A stretch of DNA of 64,000 nucleotides from Coffea arabica (Eukaryota; Streptophyta; Magnoliopsida; Gentianales; Rubiaceae): NCBI RefSeq assembly GCF_036785885.1, contig NC_092310.1:4960001-5024000 (forward strand). Direction: 5' to 3'. Numbering within the stretch: position 1 is the first letter of the stretch; every line of letters starts with the position of its first letter. Both the position numbers and the translations under genes were made by a program. The notes under the pieces were generated by a model. The model was given only the letters and a program-made list of their open reading frames with translations, made no database searches and was not told the origin of the DNA. Below, one piece after another: positions 33,901-45,192 of the stretch.

Positions 33901-36657
33901 TTAAATGGCATTTCTTCCAACCCTTATCAGAAGTTAGACACCAAGATTTGGCTCTTTTGACAAATAAAAGGGCAACTATAATTTTCAACTTTTTTCTGCA
34001 TTGCATAAAACAAAGCAATGCTGGTACTGTTCTAGTTTTCTGGGATTTACAGCTGAAATTTTTATTCCATTAATTGAAGGTTGAAACAGACAGTTGGATT
34101 GAGAATGCTGCTAATGGTCTTATGGGCAACCAGGTGCACACAAGAATTGCAATTTCTACAATTTTCAGTTCCATTGCTTGCCAATGTGTCTCTCCTATTG
34201 TCATCCTGAAGTAATTTATGCTCATATGTTTCTTTATTTTGGATGTACAGATTGTCAGACCAAATGGAAGCTTGAAATTTCTAGTTGACATGTTTCTTGG
34301 CTTCAAATTCTCTATGACAGGAACATTTGTGTAAGTTTTCTATGTAATATGGGACTTATTAGTAAACTTTTCCAGCTTATTTTTAAGGTTGTAATATGTT
34401 GATGCAGATGTTTTCTGTTCAAATTCTTCTTATATAACTAGGGGACTCAACAGGCACATTGTTGCATGGTTTGTCTGAGATGACTTTTTAACTATACGAG
34501 TTAAAGTACACATATTAAATGTGCCATATTCGATAACAACATAGAAAAGATGACTTACAAAATTTATAAACTCTTCCTTTTGTTTGCATCACCAGTGATA
34601 TCTAAGTTGAGTCTAGGGGCCTTGAGCTTTCTTGGTTGCAATCTAGCTGGCTTATTCAGTAGATATGCAATAATGAATAGAGACCGAGGGATGAATAAAG
34701 ATGCCCTTTCTTAGATGTAATTAGAAATGGTAGGTGTGATACATTAAGATTGTCTCTTCAGGTATCTCGTGTCAAGTGTTTGACTATCGGTTCCTTATGT
34801 GGGCTCACCAGATGACAACCTAATATTATGTTTAGGACCCATTGGGAAAATTGTCCATTAAAGACTTATCATGCCCTTCATACAGAATGTGCTAGGATAA
34901 AAAAAAATTTTGATGAGATAAGTTGACATTGTCTATGTGAGTTTTCATGAAAACAAAATGATGGATAGAGTAGGAGTCAAGACACAAGAAGGGATAGGGA
35001 AAAGGAATACAAGAAGGAAATAGTAGGGTGACTCAATGTGAATCTTTCATAAAATTTGACTGAAATTTATGAATATTTGATCCTATATAATGGTATTATA
35101 GTTATCTAACAGATAATTGTTGAAAAAATGAACAAATTAACATCAAAACTTTCTCCTGAAATACTAAAGAATAATCATTGGATGTTGAAAATTGTACCAG
35201 TGTGGCATCTTATTACAATTCTAGGCTTCTCAAATATCTAATCAATTTTCTGCTCATATTTATAGGTTGAACTGATGTCTTAGCAATGTTTCCTATTATT
35301 ACAAAGTTGACAATGTGATCTAGTATATTATAGCATGCATTACCATTAGAGATTCTAGCAAGTCATTTTCCTGCCAAGTGCTTTTCAGCTCTTTGACTCA
35401 TAGCTTGGCCCCAGACTACTACTGTCAAGCACAAGCTTGAGAAGAAAAATATTAAAAGAGTTGATCAAATAAAGCTTAATCACAGAAGTAGTGAGTTTGC
35501 CAGCTGAAGCTAAACTGAATACTTGCAATGTAATTATACTGTGAATTTATGCCAGTAAACCTGATCATATAACATCTTGTTGCTGTTAAATTGTAACCTT
35601 ATCATATAACATCGTCCTACAAGTCAAGCTCGAGCCTGTAGGTTGTCTTCAATGAACTCAATTATACCTGGTGCATGAAGTTACCAAGTTGAGTTTGATG
35701 TATGAAATAGCCACGGTACTTCATGCATCCTCCATGGATCTTAAAGTTGAATCACCCCTCTCAAGTGGTGCTGAACAAGCTCTGAGCTAATAGGGAAGTC
35801 TTGGTCAGGACGTAAAGAAGAATTTGTAGAACGAAGGAATGATGTCAACTTGAAGAAATATGAGTTGCACACTCTTTATAGAGGTTAAGCTATTATAATT
35901 ATCTCAAATGAAAGTGATGAATTTTGTCCTCTTAAGCTGTTCAAAGTTCACTTCCAAAGTAGATGTCAGTGTTCAAAGAGATGTTGAACTTAGTAACAAA
36001 GAGCATAAGGAATATATGCAACATAAAAGATTCATCGAGTCTTATTATCTCATTGTCTCCCTAGGCAACATTTACTTTGGTCCATTGCTAGCGTTTCCTT
36101 AAAGCTTAAGGAGAATGCACCAGACCAGTAATTGGAAAAATATACAAATATACTGGAGTTATATACAGAATCATGCTCTTCAGCTGCTGTCGAAAAATTT
36201 ACTCTGGCCCATTGACTACAAATTTCTTGATATTACTCGTGCATAGCTCTTGAGGTTTATATACAGAATCATGCTCTTCAGCTGCACTACTCTTTCCTTC
36301 TGCAGTTATCAAACAGTATATTCTCTCACATGTTGCTAACTTGCAGGAAATCTGGTACCAACACATATGATGTGACAATGGATGATGGAGCAATCGTGAT
36401 TGGCACATATGGACTCCCAATGGAAATGGAAACCAAGATCACCCTGGAAATAATGTGAGAAATTTGTTTTAATTAATGCTTTGGATCAGGAAATGAATAG
36501 ATTAAACATACTGGAGAAATGGAGATCGTTCATGGTAAGTAAACGTTTTTCTTTTTTTCCTCATTTCAGATATACTGATGACAAGATCAGAATATCCCGA
36601 GGCTACAACAGAATCCTTTTTGTTCATGTACGTATAGATGGGTCCGAACAGAAATGA
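27997..36657 (+). CDS. PAP12: Plastid-lipid-associated protein (fibrillin), probable PAP12-like
   Basis: Eleven exons join into an open frame of 421 codons: 27997-28314, 28807-28860, 29114-29188, 30147-30266, 32094-32285, 32445-32528, 32660-32752, 34080-34133, 34251-34330, 36347-36454 and 36570-36657 (TGA). All introns are GT-AG and phases agree throughout. The N-terminus is rich in Ser, Arg and Ala, as in a chloroplast transit peptide. Two PAP/fibrillin-type lipid-binding repeats follow, around 85-265 (LIEGRWQLMFTTRPG, KGWLDTTYLSQSGNIRISRG) and 285-420 (LLEGEWKMIWSSQ, YTDDKIRISRGYNRILF). Two repeats and this length fit PAP12 of Arabidopsis (about 409 residues). Fibrillins bind plastoglobule or thylakoid lipids. 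The 2-kb ninth intron and 1.8-kb fourth intron hold repeats. Exon 9-11 junctions interrupt codons, so those sites are the least certain. Confidence 0.9.
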
Positions 36658-37037
36658 TATGTCATCTGAGTGAAAGAAGTTGCTTGATTCAATCTCAGAG
36701 ATGCAAAAAGGTAAAGCAGTGGTGGAATTAGTTTAACAAGAAGTTCAGCAGATTTGGAAGATATATTTCTAGCTGAGTGGTAATTTGATCATGAAAATTT
36801 AAAGCATGTTAAGTGAAAAAGATGGCCAAATAGTATTCAAAACTATAATTAGTATTACCATTTTAGTTCCCATCAGAACGTGCTAGACCATGTAAATGAT
36901 AAGCAAGAAATAGCTTGTACTTATAATTTGTTTATTATGAGAACCCAAGAAAGAGACCAAAATAAATTTATTTAAAAAGAAAAAAAGGAAAAGCAAGACA
37001 GGGAATTCTTAAGGAGATTTAGGAGTTGAAAATCATA
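36658..37037. other. Short intergenic gap between convergent genes
   Basis: This gap separates the end of the fibrillin gene (plus strand) from the 3' side of the NB-LRR gene (minus strand), so the two 3' UTRs face each other. No further gene is seen. Confidence 0.5.
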
Positions 37038-37211
37038 CAGAATGAGCAGGCTTCCAAAGATCGAATTTTAGTGAACTGTCAGCAAATGTTTAGAAGGGGA
37101 ATTTGAGAAATCTTGAACCACTTACAGAATGAGCAGTCTTCCAAAGATCGAATTTTAGTGAACCGTCAGCAAATGTTTAGAAGGGGAATTTGAGAAATCT
37201 TGAACCACTCG
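37038..37211. repeat. 87-bp tandem duplication over the NB-LRR stop codon
   Basis: CAGAATGAGCAG.CTTCCAAAG starts at 37038 and again at 37125. The units 37038-37124 and 37125-37211 are almost identical. The NB-LRR frame enters the right unit and stops inside it at 37166. The left unit therefore carries a duplicate of the last 15 codons in the 3' UTR. Confidence 0.85.
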
Positions 37212-40200
37212 GAGTTGGGGCCGCTCTGAGGACTGCATCTTTCCTTTAACAGAGGACAACCATCAATATGTAGATAATTTAATTTGGTGAGGCATCTCAT
37301 GGCAGCCATGGAAGGTAAATATCGAAGCTTTTTACAACCCAAAAGATGCAGTGATTGAAGAGAGACAAGGTTCCCCAACCAATCTGGTAAAGCTTCCATT
37401 CCAAAATGATGCAGGTATAAATGAGTCAGGGTAGTCATGTATTGGAGCTGGTGTGGGAGGGACTCCTTGTGAGAAGACAACCCATAAACTTCTAGACTAC
37501 GGAGAGTCGAAGAAGATATTAATCCAAACCAATCAAACCCATTATCTTTTGTTATTGAAGGATGGTCATCATCAGTTGAGAAAGGGCCAATCCTCACTTG
37601 TCTTAAGCTGGGAAGAAAACCAAATCCTTTGGGCAAAGTCATCAATTTGGGACAATTATGAAATGAAGCCCCTACAAGAGAAGGCATTTGTTGCAAACTC
37701 TCCAGGATTGGGAAGGAGACAAGATTTGGGCAGTCATAAAGACACAGCCACTTAAGAGCCACACAGGACTCCAGCATTTCAGTATCCACACTGGCCAATG
37801 CATTGCAATCTGTAATCTTCAAATGCTCGAGAGACTTGAGGAGGCTTTGCTGTCCTAAGTTACTGTTTGGAATGCTATGAATTCTCGGGCATCCTATCAT
37901 CTCCAAATTGCGCAATGCCTGGAATCTGCACAGATCTTCTGGCAACTCCCTCAAATTTTCACAATGAATGAGCTCCAAATTCTGAAGAGAAGTGCTGCAA
38001 ACCTCCAGACGTGTTAAATCAGGGCACTTCCTCAAGGTTAGAGATTTTAAATTGTGAAGATTTTTGCCTATTAGCCCGGGAGCCACATCCGAAAGACATG
38101 TCAGCCCAGTCATACCAGTGTTACCAATTATCGTGAGGGATGAGAGAGTAGTGGAAACTTTGCTAAGAATTTTCTTTACCACAGAAACGTGGTCATTTTT
38201 TGTGATTTCCAATATTTTAAGACTTGGAAAATGACTAGGAGCTGTAGTCAATTTGGAGCAATCTTCAATTGTCAATATCTCAAGCATAGGAAACACATTA
38301 ATATCTGGCTCCATCCATTCTACCAAGTTTCCCATATTTTTCAGTGTGAGTACGTTAAGGGCTCTGAAAAATGTTCTGGACAAAACTTCTAGTTGACCTC
38401 CTACCTTTCCAAAATCATCATCAATTCCATAGAATGAAGGCCCAATGTATCTTACATTTTCCAATCCACTGAATTCTAGTTTCTGGAGGAATGGCAACTG
38501 TCCTAGCCCTGCAGGAAGTTCTTTGGATGTACTGCAGTCTATGAGGCTCAAGTCTACTAGCTTTGTCAAACTCATAAACCAGTATGGAAATCGATCACCC
38601 ATGAACCCACAGATGTATAACTCTTGCAAATTTGGGTGAGGTCTAAGGCCTTCTAGTACATCTCCCTCAACGTTGTCACTTTCTGCATTCTTATGGCTCC
38701 ATAGAAATTCCAAATTTAGAAGATTTGGCTTTCCACATAAATTTGCTCGTTCAGCTCCTTCTTTACTGTTTACAAGCTGAAGATTCCGTATCACCAGTTT
38801 GCCTTTAAGGTTTTTCAAGCACCTGAGCTCTTCAATTTGACGACCCTTCTTTTTACCAACATTAAACAACTCTAGCGTTTGAAGGCAAGTCAAAAGTCCA
38901 ATATTCATTGGCATTTGGAATTCTACATCGCGATTAAAATAGTGAAGATGTCTCAAGTTAATCAAATTGCTCATCTGTTTTGGAAGACCTACTTGAACTG
39001 GGAATCCATCTTGATATCGAAGACAATCAATCCTGAGTGTTTGCAAGGTATAAAGCTTGCAAAGAGATTCTGGCAAAGTTTTGATTCCAGAATTGGAAAG
39101 ATCCAGAAACCGCAAATGTTTTAGTTTGCCAATTGAGGGTGGCAGCTCCTTGAGACCTGCTCCATGCAAATTTAGAACATGCAAGTTCTTGAATTTAGGC
39201 AGCATGTCACCAGATATGCTCCTTGTTACGAAAAGTGTACGTACTGATGCTGATGTATCATTCAAGATCTTTCTTGTTATTCCATCAGATGAGTTTATTG
39301 CAAGATAGCGAACCTGATTATAGTTGTCTATCCCACCATTCTCAGATTTAACACACTCAGGTTTTGAAATGGACTCTGCAAGGTCATGCACCAGATCATG
39401 CATTTTATAACATGTTTTCCAGTTATACTTTACTTCTTCCAACAGGGAACTGTGTAATAAAACTCTAATATATTGATCACCAACATCCTCCATCAATGAT
39501 TGATTGCACAAAACCGGTTCAAGAAAACCCTCTGCCATCCAGAGTTCGATTAGAAGATCCCTTTCTATTTCGCTATCCTTGGCAAATATAGAACAATATC
39601 CAAAACATTTCCTAATCAGTGCAGATGGCAAATTATCAAAGCTTAATTTGAGTATTTGCTCGACACTGTTGTCACCTTCCTTCAAGTTTAAAAGCCGATT
39701 CTCCACAATGGAAAGCCACTCCTCTTTTCTCTTTATACGCAACAAACCTCCAAGCACACTTGCAGCTAGTGGTAGACCATTACACCATTTCAAAATTTGC
39801 TGTCTTATGAGATTGAATTCTTCTGGAACTTCTCCACCAGAAATTGCCTTCTCCTTTAAGATAGACCAACAATCATCATCAGATAACTTTCCTAACAAAT
39901 ACGGAGAATGCCTGGACACAATAGTAGCCACTTGTCCCAAACGAGTAGTGACAAGACACCTACTTCCGTTTGTGGTCACTATTCCGGCTAAAGATTCAAA
40001 AAAGTCATCCCATAATTTTGGCTTTTCATTCCACACATCATCAAGAACTAGCAGATATCTATTGTCCTTCATTTCCTTTTTAATTTCTTTTACAATAGCA
40101 TCTTTACTAGACAAATCAACCTTTCTTCCCGTCAATGATTCTAAAATCAGTTTGAAAAGCTCTACCTCCTGAAAATTTTCAGAGACACAAATCCAAATTT

Positions 40201-40882
40201 TTTTGCCAAAATGCGCATCAATCTGTGGATTATTGTAGACCAATTTGGCTAAGGTTGTTTTCCCGATTCCACCCATGCCAACAATGGGAATAACAGATAC
40301 AACTTTTTCAGCAGAGCTCAACAACATCTCAACTATATTGGATTCATCATTGGCTCTTCCGACAACATTTTGTCCAACAATAGAGTCTGTCTGGCGACTT
40401 ATTGTCAGTTCATTACTCGCGGGAATGGAAGCTGCCATTTGAATGCCAATCAGTCCAAAGTCGTGGGCTTCTTGATTTATCTTTTTTAACTTGATGTTGA
40501 TGCCCCTGATCTTAGGAGCCATTCTGCGACGAAAAGTAATAAAACTATAACAGGAGAAGAAGAAAAAGCATACCTTCCCTTTGAGTTGTTTGTTGCGGGA
40601 CTCCACCTCGCGACGAAGACTTTCATGGTGGAGCTCATCCAATACATGATCAGCATCAAAAGCTACTTCTTTGAGCCTCTTCAACCAAAGTTGCACTACC
40701 TTGTTCTGGCATAGCTTATCCTCCTCAGCATCAGCCAAGGTAGCTTGGATCATGGCCACAGACCCCCTGAGGTTCTCCAATTCATCCTTGAATCCAAAAG
40801 CCAAAACAGTCCCATCAGTGGCAAGGAAAAGTGCCTTTTCAAGAAGAACCTGGACAGTGGCACCAACAATAGCGTCAGCCAT
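37166..40882 (-). CDS. CC-NB-LRR disease resistance protein, intact
   Basis: One uninterrupted exon encodes 1238 residues from ATG 40882 (MADAIVGATVQVLLEKALF). The frame opens 41 codons earlier, but this Met aligns with the usual start of the class. A coiled-coil N-terminus (1-160) includes LKEVAFDADHVLDEL, an Rx-N type signature. The NB-ARC domain has the P-loop GMGGIGKTT (202-210), kinase-2 LLVLDDVW (277-284), RNBS-B GSRCLVTTR (306-314), GLPLA (369-373), an RNBS-D CFGYCSIF region (427-434) and MHD (494-496), all with standard key residues. Leucine-rich repeats fill the rest to about 1225. Such proteins are cytoplasmic immune receptors for pathogen effectors. It resembles the RGA/R1-like class, but the recognised pathogen cannot be inferred. 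No neighbouring NB-LRR is in the window. Confidence 0.95.
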   Translation of the reverse strand: MADAIVGATVQVLLEKALFLATDGTVLAFGFKDELENLRGSVAMIQATLADAEEDKLCQNKVVQLWLKRLKEVAFDADHVLDELHHESLRREVESRNKQLKGKVCFFFFSCYSFITFRRRMAPKIRGINIKLKKINQEAHDFGLIGIQMAASIPASNELTISRQTDSIVGQNVVGRANDESNIVEMLLSSAEKVVSVIPIVGMGGIGKTTLAKLVYNNPQIDAHFGKKIWICVSENFQEVELFKLILESLTGRKVDLSSKDAIVKEIKKEMKDNRYLLVLDDVWNEKPKLWDDFFESLAGIVTTNGSRCLVTTRLGQVATIVSRHSPYLLGKLSDDDCWSILKEKAISGGEVPEEFNLIRQQILKWCNGLPLAASVLGGLLRIKRKEEWLSIVENRLLNLKEGDNSVEQILKLSFDNLPSALIRKCFGYCSIFAKDSEIERDLLIELWMAEGFLEPVLCNQSLMEDVGDQYIRVLLHSSLLEEVKYNWKTCYKMHDLVHDLAESISKPECVKSENGGIDNYNQVRYLAINSSDGITRKILNDTSASVRTLFVTRSISGDMLPKFKNLHVLNLHGAGLKELPPSIGKLKHLRFLDLSNSGIKTLPESLCKLYTLQTLRIDCLRYQDGFPVQVGLPKQMSNLINLRHLHYFNRDVEFQMPMNIGLLTCLQTLELFNVGKKKGRQIEELRCLKNLKGKLVIRNLQLVNSKEGAERANLCGKPNLLNLEFLWSHKNAESDNVEGDVLEGLRPHPNLQELYICGFMGDRFPYWFMSLTKLVDLSLIDCSTSKELPAGLGQLPFLQKLEFSGLENVRYIGPSFYGIDDDFGKVGGQLEVLSRTFFRALNVLTLKNMGNLVEWMEPDINVFPMLEILTIEDCSKLTTAPSHFPSLKILEITKNDHVSVVKKILSKVSTTLSSLTIIGNTGMTGLTCLSDVAPGLIGKNLHNLKSLTLRKCPDLTRLEVCSTSLQNLELIHCENLRELPEDLCRFQALRNLEMIGCPRIHSIPNSNLGQQSLLKSLEHLKITDCNALASVDTEMLESCVALKWLCLYDCPNLVSFPILESLQQMPSLVGASFHNCPKLMTLPKGFGFLPSLRQVRIGPFSTDDDHPSITKDNGFDWFGLISSSTLRSLEVYGLSSHKESLPHQLQYMTTLTHLYLHHFGMEALPDWLGNLVSLQSLHLLGCKKLRYLPSMAAMRCLTKLNYLHIDGCPLLKERCSPQSGPNSEWFKISQIPLLNIC

Positions 40883-42670
40883 TGTTGTGTTGTTGCCTGA
40901 GTATAGCCTTCTCTTCTGATAGAGGATCGGAGTAATAGAAAGAAAGAAGGGAAAGTTTTGGCAGCTAGTAGTCTCAGCACAAGTGATGAGTCTTAGCACA
41001 AACAACGGTCTGTTCTGCTTTCGATACTGTTTTAATCGTTATTGCTGGGCATTTTCATTAGTCATATCTTGACTGATGAAAATTTTCAACAAAAGTTAAA
41101 AAAATAGCTTTTGAAGGCCAGACACTTCACCACTAGTTAAGCATTATTAGATTTTTCAGCCCCCCATCACCATCACCATCACCATCGAGTCAACTGATCT
41201 CAACCACAAGTCTCCCCGTGTAGAAGACCGCCAGCATGAGTTCAATGCTGTACCAGCTACACTTGTCTGGCTAAAAGTCCTTGCATGCAAGGACTCGGTT
41301 TTTTTTTTTTTTTAGGTCAATAGTCACTTTTTTATTTATATCATATTCTATTTTAATCTAACTAAAGGAAGTCCTACTGAATGTCAGTAAAAATAAAATT
41401 ATCATCGAATCAGATGAGTACGTTAAACACTCCACCAATGCCTTAATGGTTTGATGGTGGCCATCAGCTTTTAGATTGGTGGTTTGCAAAGACTCAACTG
41501 TTAGAATAATGTTGGTAAACATAAAATGGTGAGTGTTACTGGACCAATATTCACAAATTGTGTACTAGGATCTCTCCATTTAAAAAGTAAACAGAAGTTT
41601 CATTATACTTTAAGGTAATATATCTCTGATGTTTTTCACAAAGTTTAATTCACTCCAGATGGTCTACTGAATATGAGTTCATAAGAGGAATTCTCCTTGT
41701 TTTTTAGATCATATTAAATTTTGTTTGATCCTTTTATATTATTGGCATATTGTGCATGCTGGAAAACGTTCTTAAAAAAGGATTGATTTCTCATTTTTTT
41801 TCAATTTGCTAGTCAAGATTACTCCTAATCTAATTAAGATGCTATCGGAAGAACCAGTTATTACATGGGGCACACAGAAACCACTAAGACAAAGTAACAG
41901 TAAGCCAGGCAGCTATTTGATTAAGATGCTAGAGAATGCCCAACGAACAAATAAGATTCTGCTACTGCAAACCACTAAGATTCTTGTGGTCTTTTTCCAC
42001 CAAGCAGACTTCAGTGTGAACATTATGCTGAGGAGCTCAAAAGCAAATAATCCCCCAATTTTTCCTGGCAGCTTGCAACTCAAATTCTACCACTAACTCA
42101 GCGCCGCCACGTGTGAGAGCTAACAAAACAAAGAAAGAAAGAATAGAAAGAAAAGAACATCCATGGGCAGAGAGAACCATGTTCAAATGAAGCGTGGAAA
42201 TTTAATAACTACAAATGCAAGTCAAGATTCTGCATTTCCAACTCAAACTGTAGCTACTAAAGCCAGTGTTGCAAAGATGAAGCTAACCAAGTGAGCAACC
42301 CAAAATTGCAGCAGACTCAATTCCATGAGTTGCTTGGAACCATGGTGGAGACAACTCCAGTAATCGAAATAAATTTCATTTACAGTCGGAAGGAAGGTTT
42401 TTTCCCTGCCAGTGCCGCCTCGCGTACTTGTCAGTCATGTACTGGTGCTGAGCAGTATCAAATCAGATTTTTATAGCAGCAAAGACAAGGGCTAGAATAA
42501 CTGGAACATCCACAAGGGCCACTCTAGAACATGTTTTCTTATTTATGCCAGAATTGATATGATGTCACCGATTCACTCAGAAGAACTAATTTTGCAAGGA
42601 AATTCATCACCCCACGGTCCGTTTACAGAGTATCGAATGCCGAAAAGAGGCTCTTAGGTTAAACGTGATT
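40883..42670. other. Intergenic upstream of the NB-LRR gene
   Basis: This holds the 5' region of the NB-LRR gene, a CCATCA microsatellite at 41162-41188, T-runs at 41300 and a CACGTG near 42108. No further coding region is convincing. Confidence 0.4.
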
Positions 42671-42677
42671 TGATATG

Positions 42678-43470
42678 CACCCCTACTCTGCATTTGAGCT
42701 GTCTGACATCTCATGAGCAACAACTACAAGAAGAAGTAGAAGTAAATAACTGATCACCCATACCATCTTTGCCGTCGTCACTGCAGAAAACTAGCAAGGT
42801 TAAAGCTATAGAGACACCTAAATTTTGAATCTCAAGCCTGTTTCAGTTTAGTTTACAAATTGAACGCATGTTCTGATTCTGTCACTTAATTTATATGCTC
42901 TAAAGTATCCATCTTTTAACCAGTTCCAAGAACATCTAGTTTTAAACATCAATCATTTATTTGACAATCAAACTCTTAGTCCAAAACACATAGACGGAAA
43001 CATCAGGAAAGGAGTCAATATCACAGATTTTCTTCTCACAAAGCCTGTACACTTAAATTAAATGTGACCTTCACCTATACCCTCCAGGGGTTCTAATATC
43101 CACCCCTAATCTATGTTTTTGAGCCATCTGACATCTCATGAGCAACTACAAGGGGAAGTGGAGGTCAATAACTGTCAATAACTGATCACTTGTACCATCT
43201 TTTCCATCTTCACTGCAGCAAACACACAAGGTCAAAGCTATAGAGACACCAGAATTTTAAATTTCAAGTCTAAGTTTATTCTACAAATTGAAAACAAGTT
43301 CTGATCACTTAGTTTACAAGCTCTTTAGTATCCATTTTTTTAACCAATTCCAAGAACATCAACTATTTTTTTCACCATCAAACTCTTCATCCAAAAAACA
43401 TAGAATGATCAGGAAAGGAGTCAATATCAGATATTCTTTTCACTACCAAGCCTGTCCACTTTAAGTACAT
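42678..43470. repeat. Tandem duplication, unit about 420 bp
   Basis: CACCCCTACTCTGC at 42678 recurs as CACCCCTAATCTAT at 43101. Shared words follow in order: GACATCTCATGAGCAAC, AAAGCTATAGAGACACC, CCAAGAACATC and ATCAGGAAAGGAGTCAATATC. The units differ by small indels, so the duplication is not recent. It has no coding content that I can see. Confidence 0.75.
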
Positions 43471-43479
43471 GATATGAAC

Positions 43480-44331
43480 AAATGAAGTTAACAGCTGACA
43501 ACCAACTTGTGTCCCAGAAAAGTTTACTATACAACAACAGCTTACGTTGACAAAATTTTTGAACTTACACAAAAGTCAACTTTTTGAACTTACATCAAAG
43601 AAAAGAGAGCACTTGTAACATGTCTGGAAACTAATACGAAAACAAAGTAGACTTCGCACACATGCAAATGAAGATCATACTAGTAAACATACCTGTGTGG
43701 ATCTGCGCAAGCCCTAACATTCATCCACACTTGTGTAAACAAATACTCAAGCATTCACGAATTTCTCAATGTTCTTATACATCCAGGCATCATATTATAT
43801 ATGAATTGAAACTATACGCAGACTGAAGTGCAAGTTGTGTCTGTGTTACAGAAAGAGAGAAACAGAGAGAACTCGGCTAGCAAATACCTCCATTGCCAGG
43901 GTGCATAGATATGATGTGCCAAAATCAGAATGAATACAGAAACTTCATTGCTGTGTGTTAGAAAGAGAGAAACAGAGAGGCCTCTGCTAGTCAAGCCAAA
44001 ACCAGAATCAATTTAGAAACTGCATTGCTGACTGCTGCTGCTGTTTCTAGTGCTCCCTAGTGTTGCTGTTAAGATTATTTTTTTGCAAGATATATGTAAA
44101 TTTTGAGATACAAGGCATTCTCTTATTTCGAGCAACCATTTGCTAGCAGTGTGTTAAAAAAAAAAATGCACACGAAGCACGAATCCAAACCTCAAACCGA
44201 AAAAGTCCAATAAAATCCTTTTGATAGGAAAGGTACACCCTTTATTCAAATTTTTGGCCAACAACAACAGTTTACAACAAAATGATCCCAAAAATCATAA
44301 CTTCCAAAATTGAAAAAAAATAAAAATTTTC
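43480..44331. other. Intergenic, downstream of the isomerase gene
   Basis: No gene is seen. A smaller duplication repeats AGAAAGAGAGAAACAGAGAG at about 43847 and 43960. This is the 3' flank of the isomerase gene. Confidence 0.4.
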
Positions 44332-45192
44332 TCATTTGCTCTGCACACTAACTCCATCCTTACCAGCAATAATAACTGCAGTGGCCATATCCAAGAACAA
44401 CCCATGTTCAACCACCCCTTCCAAAGCCGATATCTCCTTTCCGGCAGCCGCCGAATCCTTTATCGGATTTTTAAAATACAAATCCACAATATAATTCGAA
44501 TTATCCGTCACATAAGGCTTCCCGTCCCCATTCAATCTCAATTTTGCCTCGACCCCTTCTTCGTTAAACAATTCTTGAAGCCTAATTTGATTATACTTCC
44601 AACAAAACTGCACCACCTCAACGGGCATAGCTAAGCCGGAGCCACCCAACCCGGACACCAATTTGGAATCATCCACCACAACTACAAACTTGTCCGATGC
44701 AGCCTCAACCATTTTCTCCCGGAGAAGAGCGCCACCACGGCCCTTGACAAGGTCAAGGTTGGAATCGACCTCGTCAGCGCCATCGATGGCGAGGTCGAGG
44801 CTGGGATGCGTGTCGAGGGTGGCGAGAGGGATATTCAAAGAAGCCGCCTGCTCTTGGGTTCGTTTCGAGGTGGGGACTCCGACAATGTCCGTTAATTTTC
44901 CGCTGGCGACGAGTTCTCCGAGCTTGGCGACAACAAAGGCGGCCGTGGAGCCGGTGCCCAGGCCGAGGACCATCCCGGATTTTACATACTCGACGGCTTT
45001 GTCGGCAGCGATCTTTTTCAGGTCGTCTTGGGTGAGAGCAGTGGACAGGGATTTGACGGAGAATGAAGGGCGGCTGCTGCTGCGGAAGGTGATAGAAGGA
45101 CTGGGGCGGAGGAAAAGGCGGGTGCTTGCATTGTGGTGGGAAGAGAGGAAGTATAGACTGGGGGAGGTGGTTGTGGCGGCGGCCGCGGCCAT
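44332..45192 (-). CDS. RPI3: Ribose-5-phosphate isomerase, chloroplast type
   Basis: This intact single-exon gene of 286 residues converts ribose-5-phosphate and ribulose-5-phosphate in the Calvin cycle and the pentose phosphate pathway. Residues 1-50 are rich in Ser, Thr and Arg, with few acids, as in a chloroplast transit peptide. The RpiA core begins at about LTQDDLKK. It shows GLGTGSTA (77-84), DGADEVD (137-143) and KGRGGALLREK (150-160), which carry the phosphate-binding, general-base and lysine residues known in RpiA, and VEHGLFLDMA near the end. The length fits the plant RPI3 type, including the transit peptide. A truncated copy of the 5' half and its upstream region lies at 54328-54960. 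The gene symbol follows the Arabidopsis chloroplast homologue. Confidence 0.93.
   Translation of the reverse strand: MAAAAATTTSPSLYFLSSHHNASTRLFLRPSPSITFRSSSRPSFSVKSLSTALTQDDLKKIAADKAVEYVKSGMVLGLGTGSTAAFVVAKLGELVASGKLTDIVGVPTSKRTQEQAASLNIPLATLDTHPSLDLAIDGADEVDSNLDLVKGRGGALLREKMVEAASDKFVVVVDDSKLVSGLGGSGLAMPVEVVQFCWKYNQIRLQELFNEEGVEAKLRLNGDGKPYVTDNSNYIVDLYFKNPIKDSAAAGKEISALEGVVEHGLFLDMATAVIIAGKDGVSVQSK

Noticed and set aside
39504..40172. A 222-codon open frame on the plus strand
   Set aside because: It is the antisense shadow of the NB-ARC domain.
40518..40575. A possible small intron (GTATGC...CGCAG) in the NB-LRR coiled-coil region
   Set aside because: The frame is open through it, and this family normally has a Phe-rich stretch here, so it is more likely coding.
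40883..41005. An upstream ATG giving the NB-LRR 41 more residues
   Set aside because: The start MADAIVG at 40882 matches the usual N-terminus of the class, and the added residues look like leader sequence.
42678..43990. Repeats that could recall a CRISPR-like or regular array
   Set aside because: Only two long diverged units with no regular spacers, and this is a plant nuclear region.
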